NCBI RefSeq assembly: GCF_025685655.1
Contig: NZ_JAGSYG010000006.1
Location: forward strand, 226,244 to 290,243
Direction of reading: 5' to 3'
DNA: 64,000 nt
Origin: Acidicapsa ligni
Lineage (GTDB): Bacteria > Acidobacteriota > Terriglobia > Terriglobales > Acidobacteriaceae
The notes beneath the pieces were generated by a model that made no database searches, was not told the DNA's origin, and saw only the letters and a program-made list of their open reading frames with translations. Shown here piece after piece: positions 9,839 through 19,145 of the stretch (within the stretch, counting starts at the first letter, position 1; each line of letters starts with the position of its first letter). The position numbers and the translations under genes were made by a program.

Positions 9839-10999
9839 ATGCGTACTCTAGTGACTGCGGCGTGGCTGTGGGACAGCGATATTCTGACTCCCAGGCCGGT
9901 AATTGAGATTGAAGATGGCGTGATCGCGAGCATCCGCTCTCTGGCTGATGGCGAACTTCCCTCCACATACAACCGTCTGGATTATCCCGACGCAATCCTC
10001 GCTCCTTCATTTTTCGACGTCCACATGCATGGCGGCGCCGGGCATGATCTGATGGAAGCCACACCCGAAGCGATGAGTGCCATAAGCAGCTTCCTGGCAA
10101 CGCGCGGGACAGGATCCTTCCTGGCTACAACCGTCACCGCGCCCCTGGACGACACGCTCAAATCCCTGTCTGGATTGGCCACGCTGCTCGGCAAACAACA
10201 GCCGGGCGCAAAGCCGCTGGGCATTCATCTCGAAGGGCCGTTTCTTTCGCACGAAAAGCGCGGTGTACATCCTCCGGAGCATCTGCTGAAGCCGGAGATT
10301 CCAGTCTTCGACCGCATGTTCGAGGCAGCCGAGGGCAAGATCCGCCTGATGACGCTCGCTCCGGAGATACCCGGCGCAATCGAGCTCGCCGCACATGCAA
10401 CCAGCAAGGGCGTACGCGTTTCAATGGGACACTCCAATGCAACCTCGGCCGAGGCTCATGCGTTGCATGCGGCTGGCGCAACCTCGGCGACGCACACCTT
10501 CAACGCCATGCGCGCTCTTGACCATCGTGAGCCGGGAATTCTGGGCACCGTGCTTAGCACCGACTCGCTCTATGCAGAACTGATCTGCGACGGCATCCAC
10601 GTACACCCTATGCTGGTCAAAGTGTGGTGGCGAGCCAAGGGCCGCGACCGCGGCATTCTCATCACCGACGCGATGACCGCAACAGGCATGCCCGATGGCG
10701 AGTACAGGCTCGGTGGAATGACGGTGCAGGTAGCCAATGGCCGCGCATCCCTGGGGGATGTACTGGCAGGCAGCGTGCTGACGCTGGATCGCGGGCTCAA
10801 AAACTTTGTCGCGTTTACCGGGGCGACGGTAGAAGAAGTGCTTCCTCTCGTCACCCGCAACCCCGCCGCCATGACCGGATTTGCCGACGGCGTAGGTCGC
10901 TTACGTGTGGGTGATACAGCCAACCTGGTTGCGCTCAAAACCGATGGCAGCCTGATCGCTTCAATCAATCACGGCAAACTGGCAATCGCAGCAGGTTAG
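9839..10999 (+). CDS. nagA: N-acetylglucosamine-6-phosphate deacetylase
   Basis: Amidohydrolase that removes acetate from GlcNAc-6-P, feeding glucosamine-6-P into glycolysis or wall synthesis. The metal motif DVHMHGGAGHD (about residues 60-70), the substrate/metal segment GIHLEGPF, and conserved GHSNAT, THTFNAM and the catalytic Asp in ILITDAMTATG are all present. 386 aa is normal. It is convergent with a BadF-type sugar kinase 25 bp away, which would supply GlcNAc-6-P from cytoplasmic GlcNAc. Confidence 0.95.
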   Translation: MRTLVTAAWLWDSDILTPRPVIEIEDGVIASIRSLADGELPSTYNRLDYPDAILAPSFFDVHMHGGAGHDLMEATPEAMSAISSFLATRGTGSFLATTVTAPLDDTLKSLSGLATLLGKQQPGAKPLGIHLEGPFLSHEKRGVHPPEHLLKPEIPVFDRMFEAAEGKIRLMTLAPEIPGAIELAAHATSKGVRVSMGHSNATSAEAHALHAAGATSATHTFNAMRALDHREPGILGTVLSTDSLYAELICDGIHVHPMLVKVWWRAKGRDRGILITDAMTATGMPDGEYRLGGMTVQVANGRASLGDVLAGSVLTLDRGLKNFVAFTGATVEEVLPLVTRNPAAMTGFADGVGRLRVGDTANLVALKTDGSLIASINHGKLAIAAG

Positions 11000-11023
11000 C
11001 GTAACGGCTTTGGGCTTTTTGAA

Positions 11024-11950
11024 CTAGCTCTCAGCCAGCCGACGTGCCCGCCAGAGAGCGCCTTCGACGGCAACTACGCCCTCTTGCGCTACTGGCAGAT
11101 CCGGTGCGGCCTGCTTCAAAAGCTCGGTAAACCGCACGCGAACGATGCCTATCTTTTCAAGCACGCTGCCGGTAAAGGCCACTGGAACTTCCTCTGTGAT
11201 GCCGTGATGCTGGCGCAGCTTGCTTCGCACCAGCAGTACAAAATCTGCGAGATCGGCAGCGGCCTGATGCAGCACGCGAATAGCGACTGAATCGCCCTCT
11301 TCGGCTGCAACGGACATAAGCGGCGCCAGCGCGGAAAAGTCCGGTCCGGGCACTTGATTTCCGACGCTGACCAGCTCTTCAAGGGTGTTCGTGCCCCACT
11401 CTGCGGCAACGCGCTGCAGGATGGTGCAGGGTTCGCCATGATCATGGGCCCGTAATGCCTGGCGAACACCATAAAGACCGATCCAGTAACCGGAGCCTTC
11501 GTCGCCCAGCGTCGAACTGTAACCACCGGCGTTTTCCCGCGCGCCGTCAGCACTGCGGCCAAAGCAATTGGAGCCGGTGCCTGCAATCTGCAATATCCCC
11601 GGACCTCCGCGAACCGCCGCATCGAGCGCGATCACTTCGTCGCCTACTACCTCTGAGTTGCAAATGCCGACATCTTCAAAAACAGCGGTGATCCAGTCAG
11701 CCACTCCCGGCAGCGATGCACTGGCGATACCCGCGGAAGCCGCATCGACTCGCGTCACATCCGCGGCAGTGAAAACATCCCTCAAAAGGTTGCGCAGGTT
11801 AGCTTCCGCCGCTTCCGCTCCCACGCGGAGGCGCTTGATTGAGCCGCCCTTCGCGCGTCCCAAAACCGTTGTTCCTCTGGATATAACGGCGCGGGTATTG
11901 GTTCCGCCACCGTCAAGTCCCAACACAATATTGCGTGACCCGGTACTCAA
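11024..11950 (-). CDS. BadF/BadG-type ATPase, putative N-acetylglucosamine kinase
   Basis: ASKHA-fold sugar kinase. The phosphate-1 loop is GLDGGGTNTRAV, and the adenosine/phosphate-2 part includes QIAGTGSNCFG and GDEGSGYWIG. It probably phosphorylates N-acetylglucosamine; the convergent nagA supports this. The reading frame can be extended to a TTG at 12007, but the TTG at 11950 has AGGAG at good spacing. The extra sequence also contains a 22-bp tandem duplication, whose length is not a multiple of three, so I treat it as leader. Exact substrate is inference. Confidence 0.85.
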   Translation of the reverse strand: MSTGSRNIVLGLDGGGTNTRAVISRGTTVLGRAKGGSIKRLRVGAEAAEANLRNLLRDVFTAADVTRVDAASAGIASASLPGVADWITAVFEDVGICNSEVVGDEVIALDAAVRGGPGILQIAGTGSNCFGRSADGARENAGGYSSTLGDEGSGYWIGLYGVRQALRAHDHGEPCTILQRVAAEWGTNTLEELVSVGNQVPGPDFSALAPLMSVAAEEGDSVAIRVLHQAAADLADFVLLVRSKLRQHHGITEEVPVAFTGSVLEKIGIVRVRFTELLKQAAPDLPVAQEGVVAVEGALWRARRLAES

Positions 11951-11968
11951 GTGCTCTTGCTCCTCAAG

Positions 11969-12012
11969 GTATTTGCCTTGCTCGAAACTAGTATTTGCCT
12001 TGCTCAAAACTA
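11969..12012. repeat. 22-bp tandem duplication in the leader of the sugar kinase
   Basis: 11969-11990 and 11991-12012 match except for one base (gtatttgccttgctc then g/a then aaacta). It lies just upstream of the preferred kinase start. Confidence 0.85.
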
Positions 12013-12046
12013 TGGACGCATTCCTGCCTGTATCATTCGCAATTAC

Positions 12047-13351
12047 TCATTTCGCCTCTGCACTTCCCCCGTTATCGCGCAGGGTGCCTGCAAGAATGCT
12101 GAGATTCCCGTCTGATTTAGGAGCCTGTAATCCAAGCATATGGGTAATCCACGGATAGATGTTTACATTTTCAAAAGGCGCAACCGTTTTCCCATGAACG
12201 ATGTCTGGCCCGACAGCAAAAAAACTGGCCTTCATCTCTGGCATGATATGCGGATCGAAGCCATGTTGGCCAGCGATCGGCGGATTGTCCGGCTTACCCG
12301 CCGCAGGTGCACTCGCGCGAATTGAATATGGACCAGTCGGCACGATCACCGGGTCACCCTCGCGTGCATTTTCGTTGTAATGCAAATCGTAAGGTACGTC
12401 CTTCAAGCGGTAGGCATGGAACTTGTCCGAAGCCTTCTTGAGCTGGTTATAGACGCGAACCCGATCTTCCTCCGTCTTGCCATAGAGCAGAGCACCGGCC
12501 GTATCGAAATTTTTGAGATCGGCAAACTGATCCAGCGTGACCCACGGGCCTTGAATCCTGACCATGCCGTGATCGCTGACCACCACCAGATCAATGGGCA
12601 AACCGGTTGCATCCAGCTTCGAACGCAGCTTGCCGACCAACCCATCCACTCGAATGACAGCGTCCTTTGTCTCCGGCGCATCAGGGCCATACTCGTGCCC
12701 TGCATGATCGACATCCGAATAATAAAGTGTGATGAAATGTGGCCTCGTCGCTTCAGGCTCCTTGAGCCACGCAAACACCTGGTCAATGCGAGCGCTCTCG
12801 TCGACCTTGTCATCAAACTTAAGGTAATCGGTAGGGCGCTGGCCGGCGATCTCCGCTTCCGAACCGGGCCAGAACAGGCAAGCCGTGCGCATCCCCTGGC
12901 TCTCCGCCAGAGACCATAGCGGCACACCCTTGTACCAGCTTCCATCGGTCACAGTAGCATCGTCGCCAAGACGGTAGCGGGCATCCTTCTGCGCGTCATA
13001 GAAATAGTTCGCGACCAGCCCATTATGCTCCGGATAAAGACCCGTCACGATCGCATAGTGGTTAGGAAAAGTCAGCGACGGATAGCTCGGCAATATGCCT
13101 TCCGGAGCCCAGACACCCTGCCTGCCGATACTCAGCAGATGGCTGGCTCCATACTTCTTCGTATAATCCCAGCGGAAACCGTCCAGCGACACCAGAACAA
13201 CATAATGAGCCTTCTGCGCCTGCGCAGAATTAGGCCCATGATCAGTATGAATGACCGGGAGTGTGCTCTGGGCCGTTGCCCGCTGCGAGACGCAGAGGAG
13301 CGCCAATACAGCACCGATGGCGGTTACACGGAAAATCTGCTGGATACGCAT
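12047..13351 (-). CDS. Secreted alkaline-phosphatase-superfamily phosphodiesterase (ENPP-like)
   Basis: 434 residues with a signal peptide (hydrophobic core around IGAVLALLCVSQ, cleavage near ATAQS). The metal and nucleophile segment 'VLVSLDGFRWDYTKKYG' is followed by the threonine nucleophile in PSYPSLTFPNHYAIVTGLYPE, typical of ectonucleotide pyrophosphatase/phosphodiesterases. Further metal ligands lie in YYSDVDHAGHEYGP, VVSDHGM and GQHGFDPH. It acts outside the cytoplasm on phosphodiesters or nucleotides; the natural substrate is unknown. It is divergent from the alpha-galactosidase gene. Confidence 0.9.
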   Translation of the reverse strand: MRIQQIFRVTAIGAVLALLCVSQRATAQSTLPVIHTDHGPNSAQAQKAHYVVLVSLDGFRWDYTKKYGASHLLSIGRQGVWAPEGILPSYPSLTFPNHYAIVTGLYPEHNGLVANYFYDAQKDARYRLGDDATVTDGSWYKGVPLWSLAESQGMRTACLFWPGSEAEIAGQRPTDYLKFDDKVDESARIDQVFAWLKEPEATRPHFITLYYSDVDHAGHEYGPDAPETKDAVIRVDGLVGKLRSKLDATGLPIDLVVVSDHGMVRIQGPWVTLDQFADLKNFDTAGALLYGKTEEDRVRVYNQLKKASDKFHAYRLKDVPYDLHYNENAREGDPVIVPTGPYSIRASAPAAGKPDNPPIAGQHGFDPHIMPEMKASFFAVGPDIVHGKTVAPFENVNIYPWITHMLGLQAPKSDGNLSILAGTLRDNGGSAEAK

Positions 13352-13512
13352 TTCGGCTTGTCTCCAAGGAACAGACTACCAGCCGGACAATAACAGCCCG
13401 GCTAACGGATTGTCACAATCCAGTCTTAACAGACGTCAATGGAGCTCGAACGTTGGCCATATTCATACGTGCCGCCTGTATTCAAACCCGTCGCCGTCCT
13501 ATACGATTTCCC

Positions 13513-14928
13513 ATGTTTTCGCGAAGACTTTTTCACGCATTCTGCGCCGCCTTCTTCGGCGTGTCCATCGTTGCCGTAGTTGTTGCCGGGACTATTACCG
13601 TGGCCAGCGCTCAGCCCCCGGCAAGAATTGTTGCGCCGATCGCAGCGCCTACGCCGCCTATGGGTTGGAATAGCTGGGATGCATACGGATTGACCATCAA
13701 TGAAGCCGATTACAAAGCCAACGCGCAGGTACTCGCAAGCTTCAAGAGCTATGGCTGGAATTACGCTGTCATTGACGAGGGATGGTTTCTCGAAAACCCT
13801 CTCAACGCAGGTAAGCCCGATACGCTCAAGTACACCATCGATGCCTACGGACGAGTAACTCCAGCGCTCAATCGCTTCCCTTCCGCAGCCAACGGCGCGG
13901 GCTTCAAGCCCATCGCCGACTACGCGCATTCACTCGGACTCAAGTTCGGCATTCACATCATTCGTGGCATTCCGAAGAGAGCCGTGAAAGAAAATCTGAC
14001 TATTCTCAACACCAGCTTGCACGCCTCAGATGCAGCAGATACCACCGATACCTGCTCGTGGAATCCGGATAACTTTGGAGTAAAAGAGAATGCAGCAGGG
14101 CGCGCATACTACGACTCCCTGATTGCCTTGTATGCAGGCTGGGGCGTGGATTTCCTCAAAGTCGACTGCATCGCCGACCACCCTTACAAGGCCGATGAAA
14201 TTCGCATGATTTCTGCTGCGATCCAAAAGACGGGGCGGCCAATCGTACTAAGCCTCTCGCCCGGACCAACGCAATTGGAACACGCGGCTGAGATCGGCGA
14301 GCATGCACAGATGTGGCGCATAGCCGACGATATCTGGGACGGCTGGGAATTCCCCGGACAGAAGTGGCCCAATGGATTGCTGTCTGCTTTTGACAATCTC
14401 TCCAGGTGGTCAAGATACGCGAGGCCCGGTAACTGGCCAGATGCCGACATGCTTCCATGGGGCTACCTCGGCCCCGAACCAGGATGGGGAAAAGCCCGTC
14501 AATCCGCACTGACTCAGGATGAGCAGCGAACACAATTTACTCTGTGGGCCATCGCTCGAACGCCCATGATCCTGGGCGCGAATCTTACTCGGCTTGATGA
14601 CTTCACCAAGTCACTCCTGGCGAACAAGGAAGTCATTGCTATCAATCAAACCGCCATCAAAAGTGAGGAGCATTCCACGTATCCCGAAGACCCTCTGCGT
14701 CCGCGACGGTGGTCAGCAATAACAGGTGGCACTCATCCGCAACACTACGTCGCAATCTTTAATTTGCATGACAAGCCACTTAAGGACGATGAGCCGTGGC
14801 TCCTGTTCGGACTTGCAGATAAGGCCCATGCCGGTTATGACGTGTGGAATAAGAAACACCTGCCGCCCTCTGCAAAGCTGCATGTGGAGATTCCCGCTCA
14901 CGGCTGCATGTTAGTGCGCGTGGAATAG
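13513..14928 (+). CDS. Secreted GH27 alpha-galactosidase
   Basis: 471 residues with an N-terminal signal peptide (hydrophobic stretch FFGVSIVAVVVAGTITVASA). The mature start PTPPMGWNSWDAYG is the GH27 hallmark. The nucleophile Asp sits in VDFLKVDC and the acid/base Asp in WRIADDIWDGWE. It releases terminal alpha-galactose from plant oligosaccharides or galactomannan in the periplasm or outside. I chose ATG 13513 because it places the signal peptide normally; longer in-frame starts exist. Confidence 0.92.
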   Translation: MFSRRLFHAFCAAFFGVSIVAVVVAGTITVASAQPPARIVAPIAAPTPPMGWNSWDAYGLTINEADYKANAQVLASFKSYGWNYAVIDEGWFLENPLNAGKPDTLKYTIDAYGRVTPALNRFPSAANGAGFKPIADYAHSLGLKFGIHIIRGIPKRAVKENLTILNTSLHASDAADTTDTCSWNPDNFGVKENAAGRAYYDSLIALYAGWGVDFLKVDCIADHPYKADEIRMISAAIQKTGRPIVLSLSPGPTQLEHAAEIGEHAQMWRIADDIWDGWEFPGQKWPNGLLSAFDNLSRWSRYARPGNWPDADMLPWGYLGPEPGWGKARQSALTQDEQRTQFTLWAIARTPMILGANLTRLDDFTKSLLANKEVIAINQTAIKSEEHSTYPEDPLRPRRWSAITGGTHPQHYVAIFNLHDKPLKDDEPWLLFGLADKAHAGYDVWNKKHLPPSAKLHVEIPAHGCMLVRVE

Positions 14929-15101
14929 CGAACGGGACGCACCTATCTACCATATTGTCATCTACGCCCGCTACCTCGTTGTGAGCACTGACGAGCGGTG
15001 ATTTCCACTGCCCCCTAAGGTCGATATGCGAAACTATGATTTCAGGCTAAGGCACAATCAAGGCTGTGCCAGATCCCTAATCCCCGGGAGAATCGACCTC
15101 C

Positions 15102-16028
15102 ATGCCGTTGCTGCGTTCCCTGCTGATCGGACTTTCCACGAATAAAACTTTGCGCCGGTCCATTGAGAACTCAGGTGCGGGGCGCAAGCTCAGTTCACGC
15201 TTTGTCGCCGGTCTTGAAGTAGAAGACGCTCTGCGCGCCGCTGAAATGCTGAATAACTTCGGCATGACCGCCACACTGGATTCCCTGGGCGAAAGCGTCG
15301 CCACCGAGGCCGAAGCGAAGACCGCAGCCGAGGTCTATCACCGGCTGTTGGACGCCATCGCCACACGCAAACTCAGTGCCAATATCAGCGTCAAACTGAC
15401 GCAGATCGGCCTCGATCTTTCGCCGGACCTCGCCTACACCATCGCAGCAGGCCTCACCGAACACGCACGTGCGACCAGCAACTTCCTGCGCATCGACATG
15501 GAAGGGTCAGGCTTGACCCAGGTAACGCTCGACATGGTCCGCCATCTGCACGCTCGCGAGGAGTATCGCGGCCACATCGGCATCGTGATCCAGTCCTACC
15601 TCTACCGCTCCGAAGCCGACATACAGCAGTTGATTGAAGAAGGTATTCGCGTCCGCCTCTGCAAAGGCGCCTATCAGGAGCCGCCCTCCGTAGCCTTCCC
15701 ACAAAAAACCGACGTAGACACAAACTACGTGCGCCTCTCCGGAATCCTGCTTTCAAGCCCCATCTATCACGGGCTCGCCACACATGATGAAGCCATGATT
15801 GAGGCCGCAAAAAACTACGCGCGCAACAAAGGCGTCGCACCCGATCAGTTCGAATTTCAAATGCTCTATGGAGTTCGCCGCGACCTGCAAAGACGCCTGA
15901 TTCGCGAGGGCTACAACGTGCGCGTCTATATCCCGTTTGGCCGCGAATGGTATCCCTACTTCATGCGGCGACTGGCCGAGCGACCGGCGAATGTAATCTT
16001 CCTGCTGAAAAATCTCGTCCGCTCGTAG
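15102..16028 (+). CDS. Proline dehydrogenase (monofunctional)
   Basis: 308-residue FAD-dependent TIM-barrel enzyme oxidising proline to pyrroline-5-carboxylate at the inner membrane. Conserved segments: NISVKLTQIGLDL, FLRIDMEGSG, VIQSYLYRSEADI, the substrate-binding 'RLCKGAYQEP', ATHDEAMI, FEFQMLYGVR and VYIPFGREWYPYFMRRLAERP. Its length fits the single-domain bacterial form rather than PutA fusions. No P5C dehydrogenase is adjacent. A strong terminator follows. Confidence 0.95.
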   Translation: MPLLRSLLIGLSTNKTLRRSIENSGAGRKLSSRFVAGLEVEDALRAAEMLNNFGMTATLDSLGESVATEAEAKTAAEVYHRLLDAIATRKLSANISVKLTQIGLDLSPDLAYTIAAGLTEHARATSNFLRIDMEGSGLTQVTLDMVRHLHAREEYRGHIGIVIQSYLYRSEADIQQLIEEGIRVRLCKGAYQEPPSVAFPQKTDVDTNYVRLSGILLSSPIYHGLATHDEAMIEAAKNYARNKGVAPDQFEFQMLYGVRRDLQRRLIREGYNVRVYIPFGREWYPYFMRRLAERPANVIFLLKNLVRS

Positions 16029-16048
16029 CCATCTGAAATCCAAATGCA

Positions 16049-16087
16049 ATAACGAAGCGCCGCATAGTTATTGCGGCGCTTCGTTAT
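16049..16087 (+). terminator. Strong hairpin terminator after proline dehydrogenase
   Basis: A perfect 16-bp inverted repeat (ATAACGAAGCGCCGCA) with a 7-nt loop starts about 20 bp after the stop codon. The run after it (tgtgggcaatttttatt) has T-rich parts. It lies between convergent genes and could serve both strands. Confidence 0.85.
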
Positions 16088-16099
16088 TGTGGGCAATTT

Positions 16100-17065
16100 T
16101 TATTGAGGAGCCTCGTACGGCTCTATACGCAGCATATTTGAAAGAATCCCACGCTCTTCCGGCGAAAACGTCGAAGTGTAGCGCGCTGAATTCAACACCG
16201 TCTCCCGTTGCTCCGGCGGAACACCGCGCAGGTCGCGGAAAGCTCCGTGCACCATCAGTTGCCGATCTGGAGCAAGCGTTTGCATCCGGCGCACAGCCTG
16301 CTTTACCTGCATCTGCTGCGCTGGCGACAGCCGTTCCAATGCCTCCGCACGCGCAAGGCGGCGTTGGCGTTGTGCCTCAGGCAACTGATTCATGCGATGC
16401 AGTTGCTGGACAAGACGCTGTTGATCTCCCGGGTTCAGTCGATTAAAGCCCGGCTCCTGCCGCAACAATTGCTCCTGCTGGCCGACTGGCATATTTTGAT
16501 GCTGCGCCATCCACTCCGGCAGATGCCCCGTATTTCTATCTCCCGCATAAGGCCGCCCGCCGTATGGATTAGGATTTGCGCGCAGTGAAGGAAACTGCGA
16601 AGCGTTATACGCCGGACGCGCAGTATCTCCACCCGCTCCGTAGCGTCCCGCTGGATAACCAGGCTGGCCACTCACCCCACCCGCTCCATTGGGACGAACA
16701 TATTGCGGACGCGCTCCCGTATTTGGTCCAGCGTTCCCAACATTCGGCCTCGCATACGGATTGCCCTGGGGCCGCTGCGGTCCTGTCTGCATACGCCCCG
16801 GAGCATTGTGCTGAATAACATGCTGCCCATTCCCCTGCACCGTTCCAGGCCGATAATGAGGCGCAGGCGCAGAGTGCGGAGCCTGCCCGCCGAAGCGCAT
16901 GCCGCCAAACCCACCGCCAAATCCGCCACCACGCGGGACAGCAAAAGGGCGTGCAAACGCAAGCGGCGCCAGAGACAAAGCAATCCCCAGAAATGCAGCC
17001 ATCACTGCATAGCGAGTAATCGCCGCTCTGGAAACCGCTTTGGTCTGCTTCGTCTTCATCGCCAA
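16100..17065 (-). CDS. Secreted Gln/Pro/Gly-rich protein with DUF3106-like C-terminal half
   Basis: 321 residues. An N-terminal hydrophobic segment (MAAFLGIALSLAPLAFA) looks like a signal peptide. The middle is low complexity, rich in G, P, N, Q and R. The C-terminal part is helical with repeats such as FNRLNPGDQQRLVQQLHRM and RLSPAQQMQVKQAVRRM, ending FSPEERGILSNML. This resembles the 'L(S/T)PEQRQ' helical repeats of DUF3106 proteins, often next to ECF sigma/anti-sigma genes, as here. Role unknown. Confidence 0.75.
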   Translation of the reverse strand: MAMKTKQTKAVSRAAITRYAVMAAFLGIALSLAPLAFARPFAVPRGGGFGGGFGGMRFGGQAPHSAPAPHYRPGTVQGNGQHVIQHNAPGRMQTGPQRPQGNPYARPNVGNAGPNTGARPQYVRPNGAGGVSGQPGYPAGRYGAGGDTARPAYNASQFPSLRANPNPYGGRPYAGDRNTGHLPEWMAQHQNMPVGQQEQLLRQEPGFNRLNPGDQQRLVQQLHRMNQLPEAQRQRRLARAEALERLSPAQQMQVKQAVRRMQTLAPDRQLMVHGAFRDLRGVPPEQRETVLNSARYTSTFSPEERGILSNMLRIEPYEAPQ

Positions 17066-17159
17066 TCTCTTCTAGCTTCTTCTTCCCTTACAACCAACGC
17101 GGATAAATGTGTTTCTCATCCTAATCGACGGAGCTGCAACCACTCAGCCTCATGCCGGA

Positions 17160-17645
17160 TTAGTCGTTCTGATCCGAGATCGACTCAAGCTGATCGAGCA
17201 GTTGCGCATTGCTATCGAGCGTCTGCAGATCGTTCACCACCGCTGCCTGCGCAGGCGGCGGTGGCGGCTGCGTCCAATCGGTAAATCCCAGATAAGCCCC
17301 ACCGCCAAGCAACAACGTGACCGTCATGGCCATCGCCGCTACCGGCCTCAACGACATGCGTGAGCCATAAGCGAACCGGGCCCGCATTCTCTCAAACCAG
17401 CTCGCCGGAACCGCCTGCCGCTCTTCCTCAAGCCGCGCGTTAAACCGGGTCAGGAAGTACGGGTTCGGCTCCGGAACCTCCCAGGCATCCAACAGCGCCA
17501 TCGTCGCCCGCAACTCATCCAATTGGGTGCGGCAGTTGTTACACTCCGCCAGGTGAGACGCAGCCTCGGAGTTGCCCTCGCCATCCCCCTGTTCGGGATC
17601 GAGCAGCAGATCTGCCATCTTCGAGTTCATATCCTTGCAGTTCAT
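17160..17645 (-). CDS. Zinc-finger anti-sigma factor
   Basis: 161 residues from an ATG at 17645, preceded by AGGGAG. The N-terminal zf-HC2-like domain has SHLAECNNCRTQL (HxxxCxxC). A single hydrophobic segment follows (VAAMAMTVTLLLGGGAYLGF), then a short acidic/hydrophobic tail. This is the layout of membrane-anchored anti-sigma factors that hold an ECF sigma factor. It lies directly downstream of the sigma gene. An in-frame ATG at 17711 overlaps the sigma stop codon and could allow coupled initiation. Confidence 0.85.
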   Translation of the reverse strand: MNCKDMNSKMADLLLDPEQGDGEGNSEAASHLAECNNCRTQLDELRATMALLDAWEVPEPNPYFLTRFNARLEEERQAVPASWFERMRARFAYGSRMSLRPVAAMAMTVTLLLGGGAYLGFTDWTQPPPPPAQAAVVNDLQTLDSNAQLLDQLESISDQND

Positions 17646-17703
17646 CTCGGTACTCCCTTCTGTGCCGGTGTGCCCCGGCTTCGTACTTTCGTGCTTCTTG
17701 CTC

Positions 17704-18432
17704 TCAGGCATATGCTTTCAGGCTCTCGCGCAATGTCTGATAAGCGCGGAAGAGGAGCGACTTGGTAGCCGATTCGCTCAACTTCAAAACTTCGCCAATC
17801 TGGCGGTAATCCATCTCCTGGTACTTGTGCATCAGCACCGCCATGCGTTGCCGCTCAGGCAGTGCTGCCACTTGTGCCCGGATGGCCGCCATACGCTCCT
17901 CGCGCAACATCCGCTGCTCCACGTTGGGATCGTCATCGGCAACCTCCGGCGTGCTGCCCGTCTCCGAATCCGGTTCATCCAGATTCACCGTCTGCGCGGT
18001 TCGTTCATACTTCGTATCCCGCGCATGGTTCACAGCGAGATTGGTCGCAATCCGATACAGCCACGTACTGAACTTCGCCTCGGCCCGGTAACTTTCCCGC
18101 GACCGGTAGACACGCAGAAAAACCTCCTGCGCCAGTTCCTCTGCAACCGCCTCATTGCGAACCATCCGAAATAAAAAGTGGATGATCTGGCGGTGATATT
18201 TGCCCACCAGGTACGTGTACCCAGCCTCATCGCCGGCGGCAACAGCCAGCATGATTTCGGCGTCCGTCCGCTCCGCAGAGGCAGACGAAACAGCCTCAGC
18301 GCCTGACAGTTCCCGATTGGATTCCCTTGCTGAGGCGTCATTCACCGTGCGATTTCGTCCCAAACGCGATCTCTGCCCCGAATCCAATCCCCGCGAAGCC
18401 ACTCCCGGATTGTCGATCGCCAGGGTTGCCAT
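17704..18432 (-). CDS. ECF-type RNA polymerase sigma factor
   Basis: Region 2 is visible as VGKYHRQIIHFLFRMV, ELAQEVFLRVYRS and KFSTWLYRIATNLAVNHAR. Region 4 is the C-terminal ALPERQRMAVLMHKYQEMDYRQIGEVL helix-turn-helix. The core is about 190 residues. The same frame stays open upstream to 18777, adding a Gly/Ala-rich stretch that looks unlike a folded domain. I use ATG 18432 but the true start is uncertain. The adjacent anti-sigma gene suggests envelope or stress signalling. Confidence 0.85.
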   Translation of the reverse strand: MATLAIDNPGVASRGLDSGQRSRLGRNRTVNDASARESNRELSGAEAVSSASAERTDAEIMLAVAAGDEAGYTYLVGKYHRQIIHFLFRMVRNEAVAEELAQEVFLRVYRSRESYRAEAKFSTWLYRIATNLAVNHARDTKYERTAQTVNLDEPDSETGSTPEVADDDPNVEQRMLREERMAAIRAQVAALPERQRMAVLMHKYQEMDYRQIGEVLKLSESATKSLLFRAYQTLRESLKAYA

Positions 18433-19066
18433 ATCTCCTGAAACACCACCGTGGACAGAAGGTTGCGCAGATGAGCCGGCGTCCTGCTCGGAATCCGGCT
18501 TTTTTGAATGATTTGCACCAGAATTGCCGCTTCCTGAATCGCCAGTCCCAGCTTTACCCGCTCCAGCCCCGGCCCTGCCAGTCCCGGCACCTTCTCCAGA
18601 ATGTGCCGCACCCAGCCCCCCTTGATCAGGAAACTCGGCCGCGTGACGGATTGGGAGCAAGCGTAAGCGCATCGTGCGAAGCGAACCGTTCGGGGGATCA
18701 ACAGCGGATACAAACTCCGCAACCAACTGGCAGATCGAGCAGAAGACCGCCCCGCGAAGGGCAATCCAGGCAAACACAAGGGCAATTCAAGCAACCGCAA
18801 AGAGCAATTCGAGCAAGCGCGAAGGGCAATCCAGGCAAAAAACTCAATTCCACTGCGAGTCTATTGCAGGATTGTCCGACTCGTAGAGTATCCCAGGTTT
18901 CCCATGTGCAGACCTGCATCCTGCCAGACCCACTCCACCAGCCCCAGCCCATCTGCCCAGGCCAATTGAAGCCCGCGGCTCGCTGATGATACTCTACCGT
19001 AGTAGACCCCGCCTGAGTCCTTCAGTGCTCAGTACCCGTTTGGACCTCCTCCAGACGTGCTCCAAG
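18433..19066. other. Region between sigma factor and tRNA, with tandem repeat
   Basis: No convincing gene besides a possible N-terminal extension of the sigma factor (frame open to 18777). It holds a degenerate tandem repeat at 18759-18840. The tRNA gene begins at its right end. Confidence 0.5.
18759..18840. repeat. Degenerate tandem repeat, four units of 21-22 bp
   Basis: Units start at 18759, 18780, 18802 and 18824. Each reads roughly G(G/A)GCAATTCnAGCAAnCnC with drift. The first and last share GGGCAATCCAGGCAAA exactly. Confidence 0.7.
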
Positions 19067-19106
19067 GGGCGATTAACTCAGCGGTAGAGTGCCACCTTCA
19101 CACGGT
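19067..19106 (+). tRNA. tRNA-Val(CAC), 5' half only, split by the integrated element
   Basis: Reads acceptor strand GGGCGAT, TA, D-arm ACTC-AGCGGTA-GAGT, G26, then anticodon stem CCACC, loop TTCACAC (anticodon CAC) and the first three bases GGT of the return strand. The expected GGTGG does not continue: it goes to 'actgatcttc', and no T-arm or acceptor 3' strand follows. The break lies at the end of the anticodon arm, a known crossover place for tyrosine integrases. An intact tRNA is expected at the far end of the element, outside this window. Confidence 0.85.
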
Positions 19107-19110
19107 ACTG
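19091..19110. other. Probable left attachment site (attL) in the tRNA anticodon arm
   Basis: Identity to tRNA-Val ends after the GGT at 19104-19106, and the integrase gene ends about 40 bp further right, pointing toward it. The exact core cannot be set without the right end or an empty site. Confidence 0.6.
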
Positions 19111-19145
19111 ATCTTCAACAGTGACCGCTTCTAACTAACATAAAA

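Noticed and set aside
9606..9851. Hydrophobic plus-strand frame of 81 codons before nagA
   Set aside because: Built from the local near-repeats and the palindrome; no ribosome binding site.
9760..9972. Minus-strand frame ending in a short hydrophobic segment upstream of nagA
   Set aside because: Overlaps the nagA start, lacks a convincing start and ribosome binding site; the hydrophobic end may be chance.
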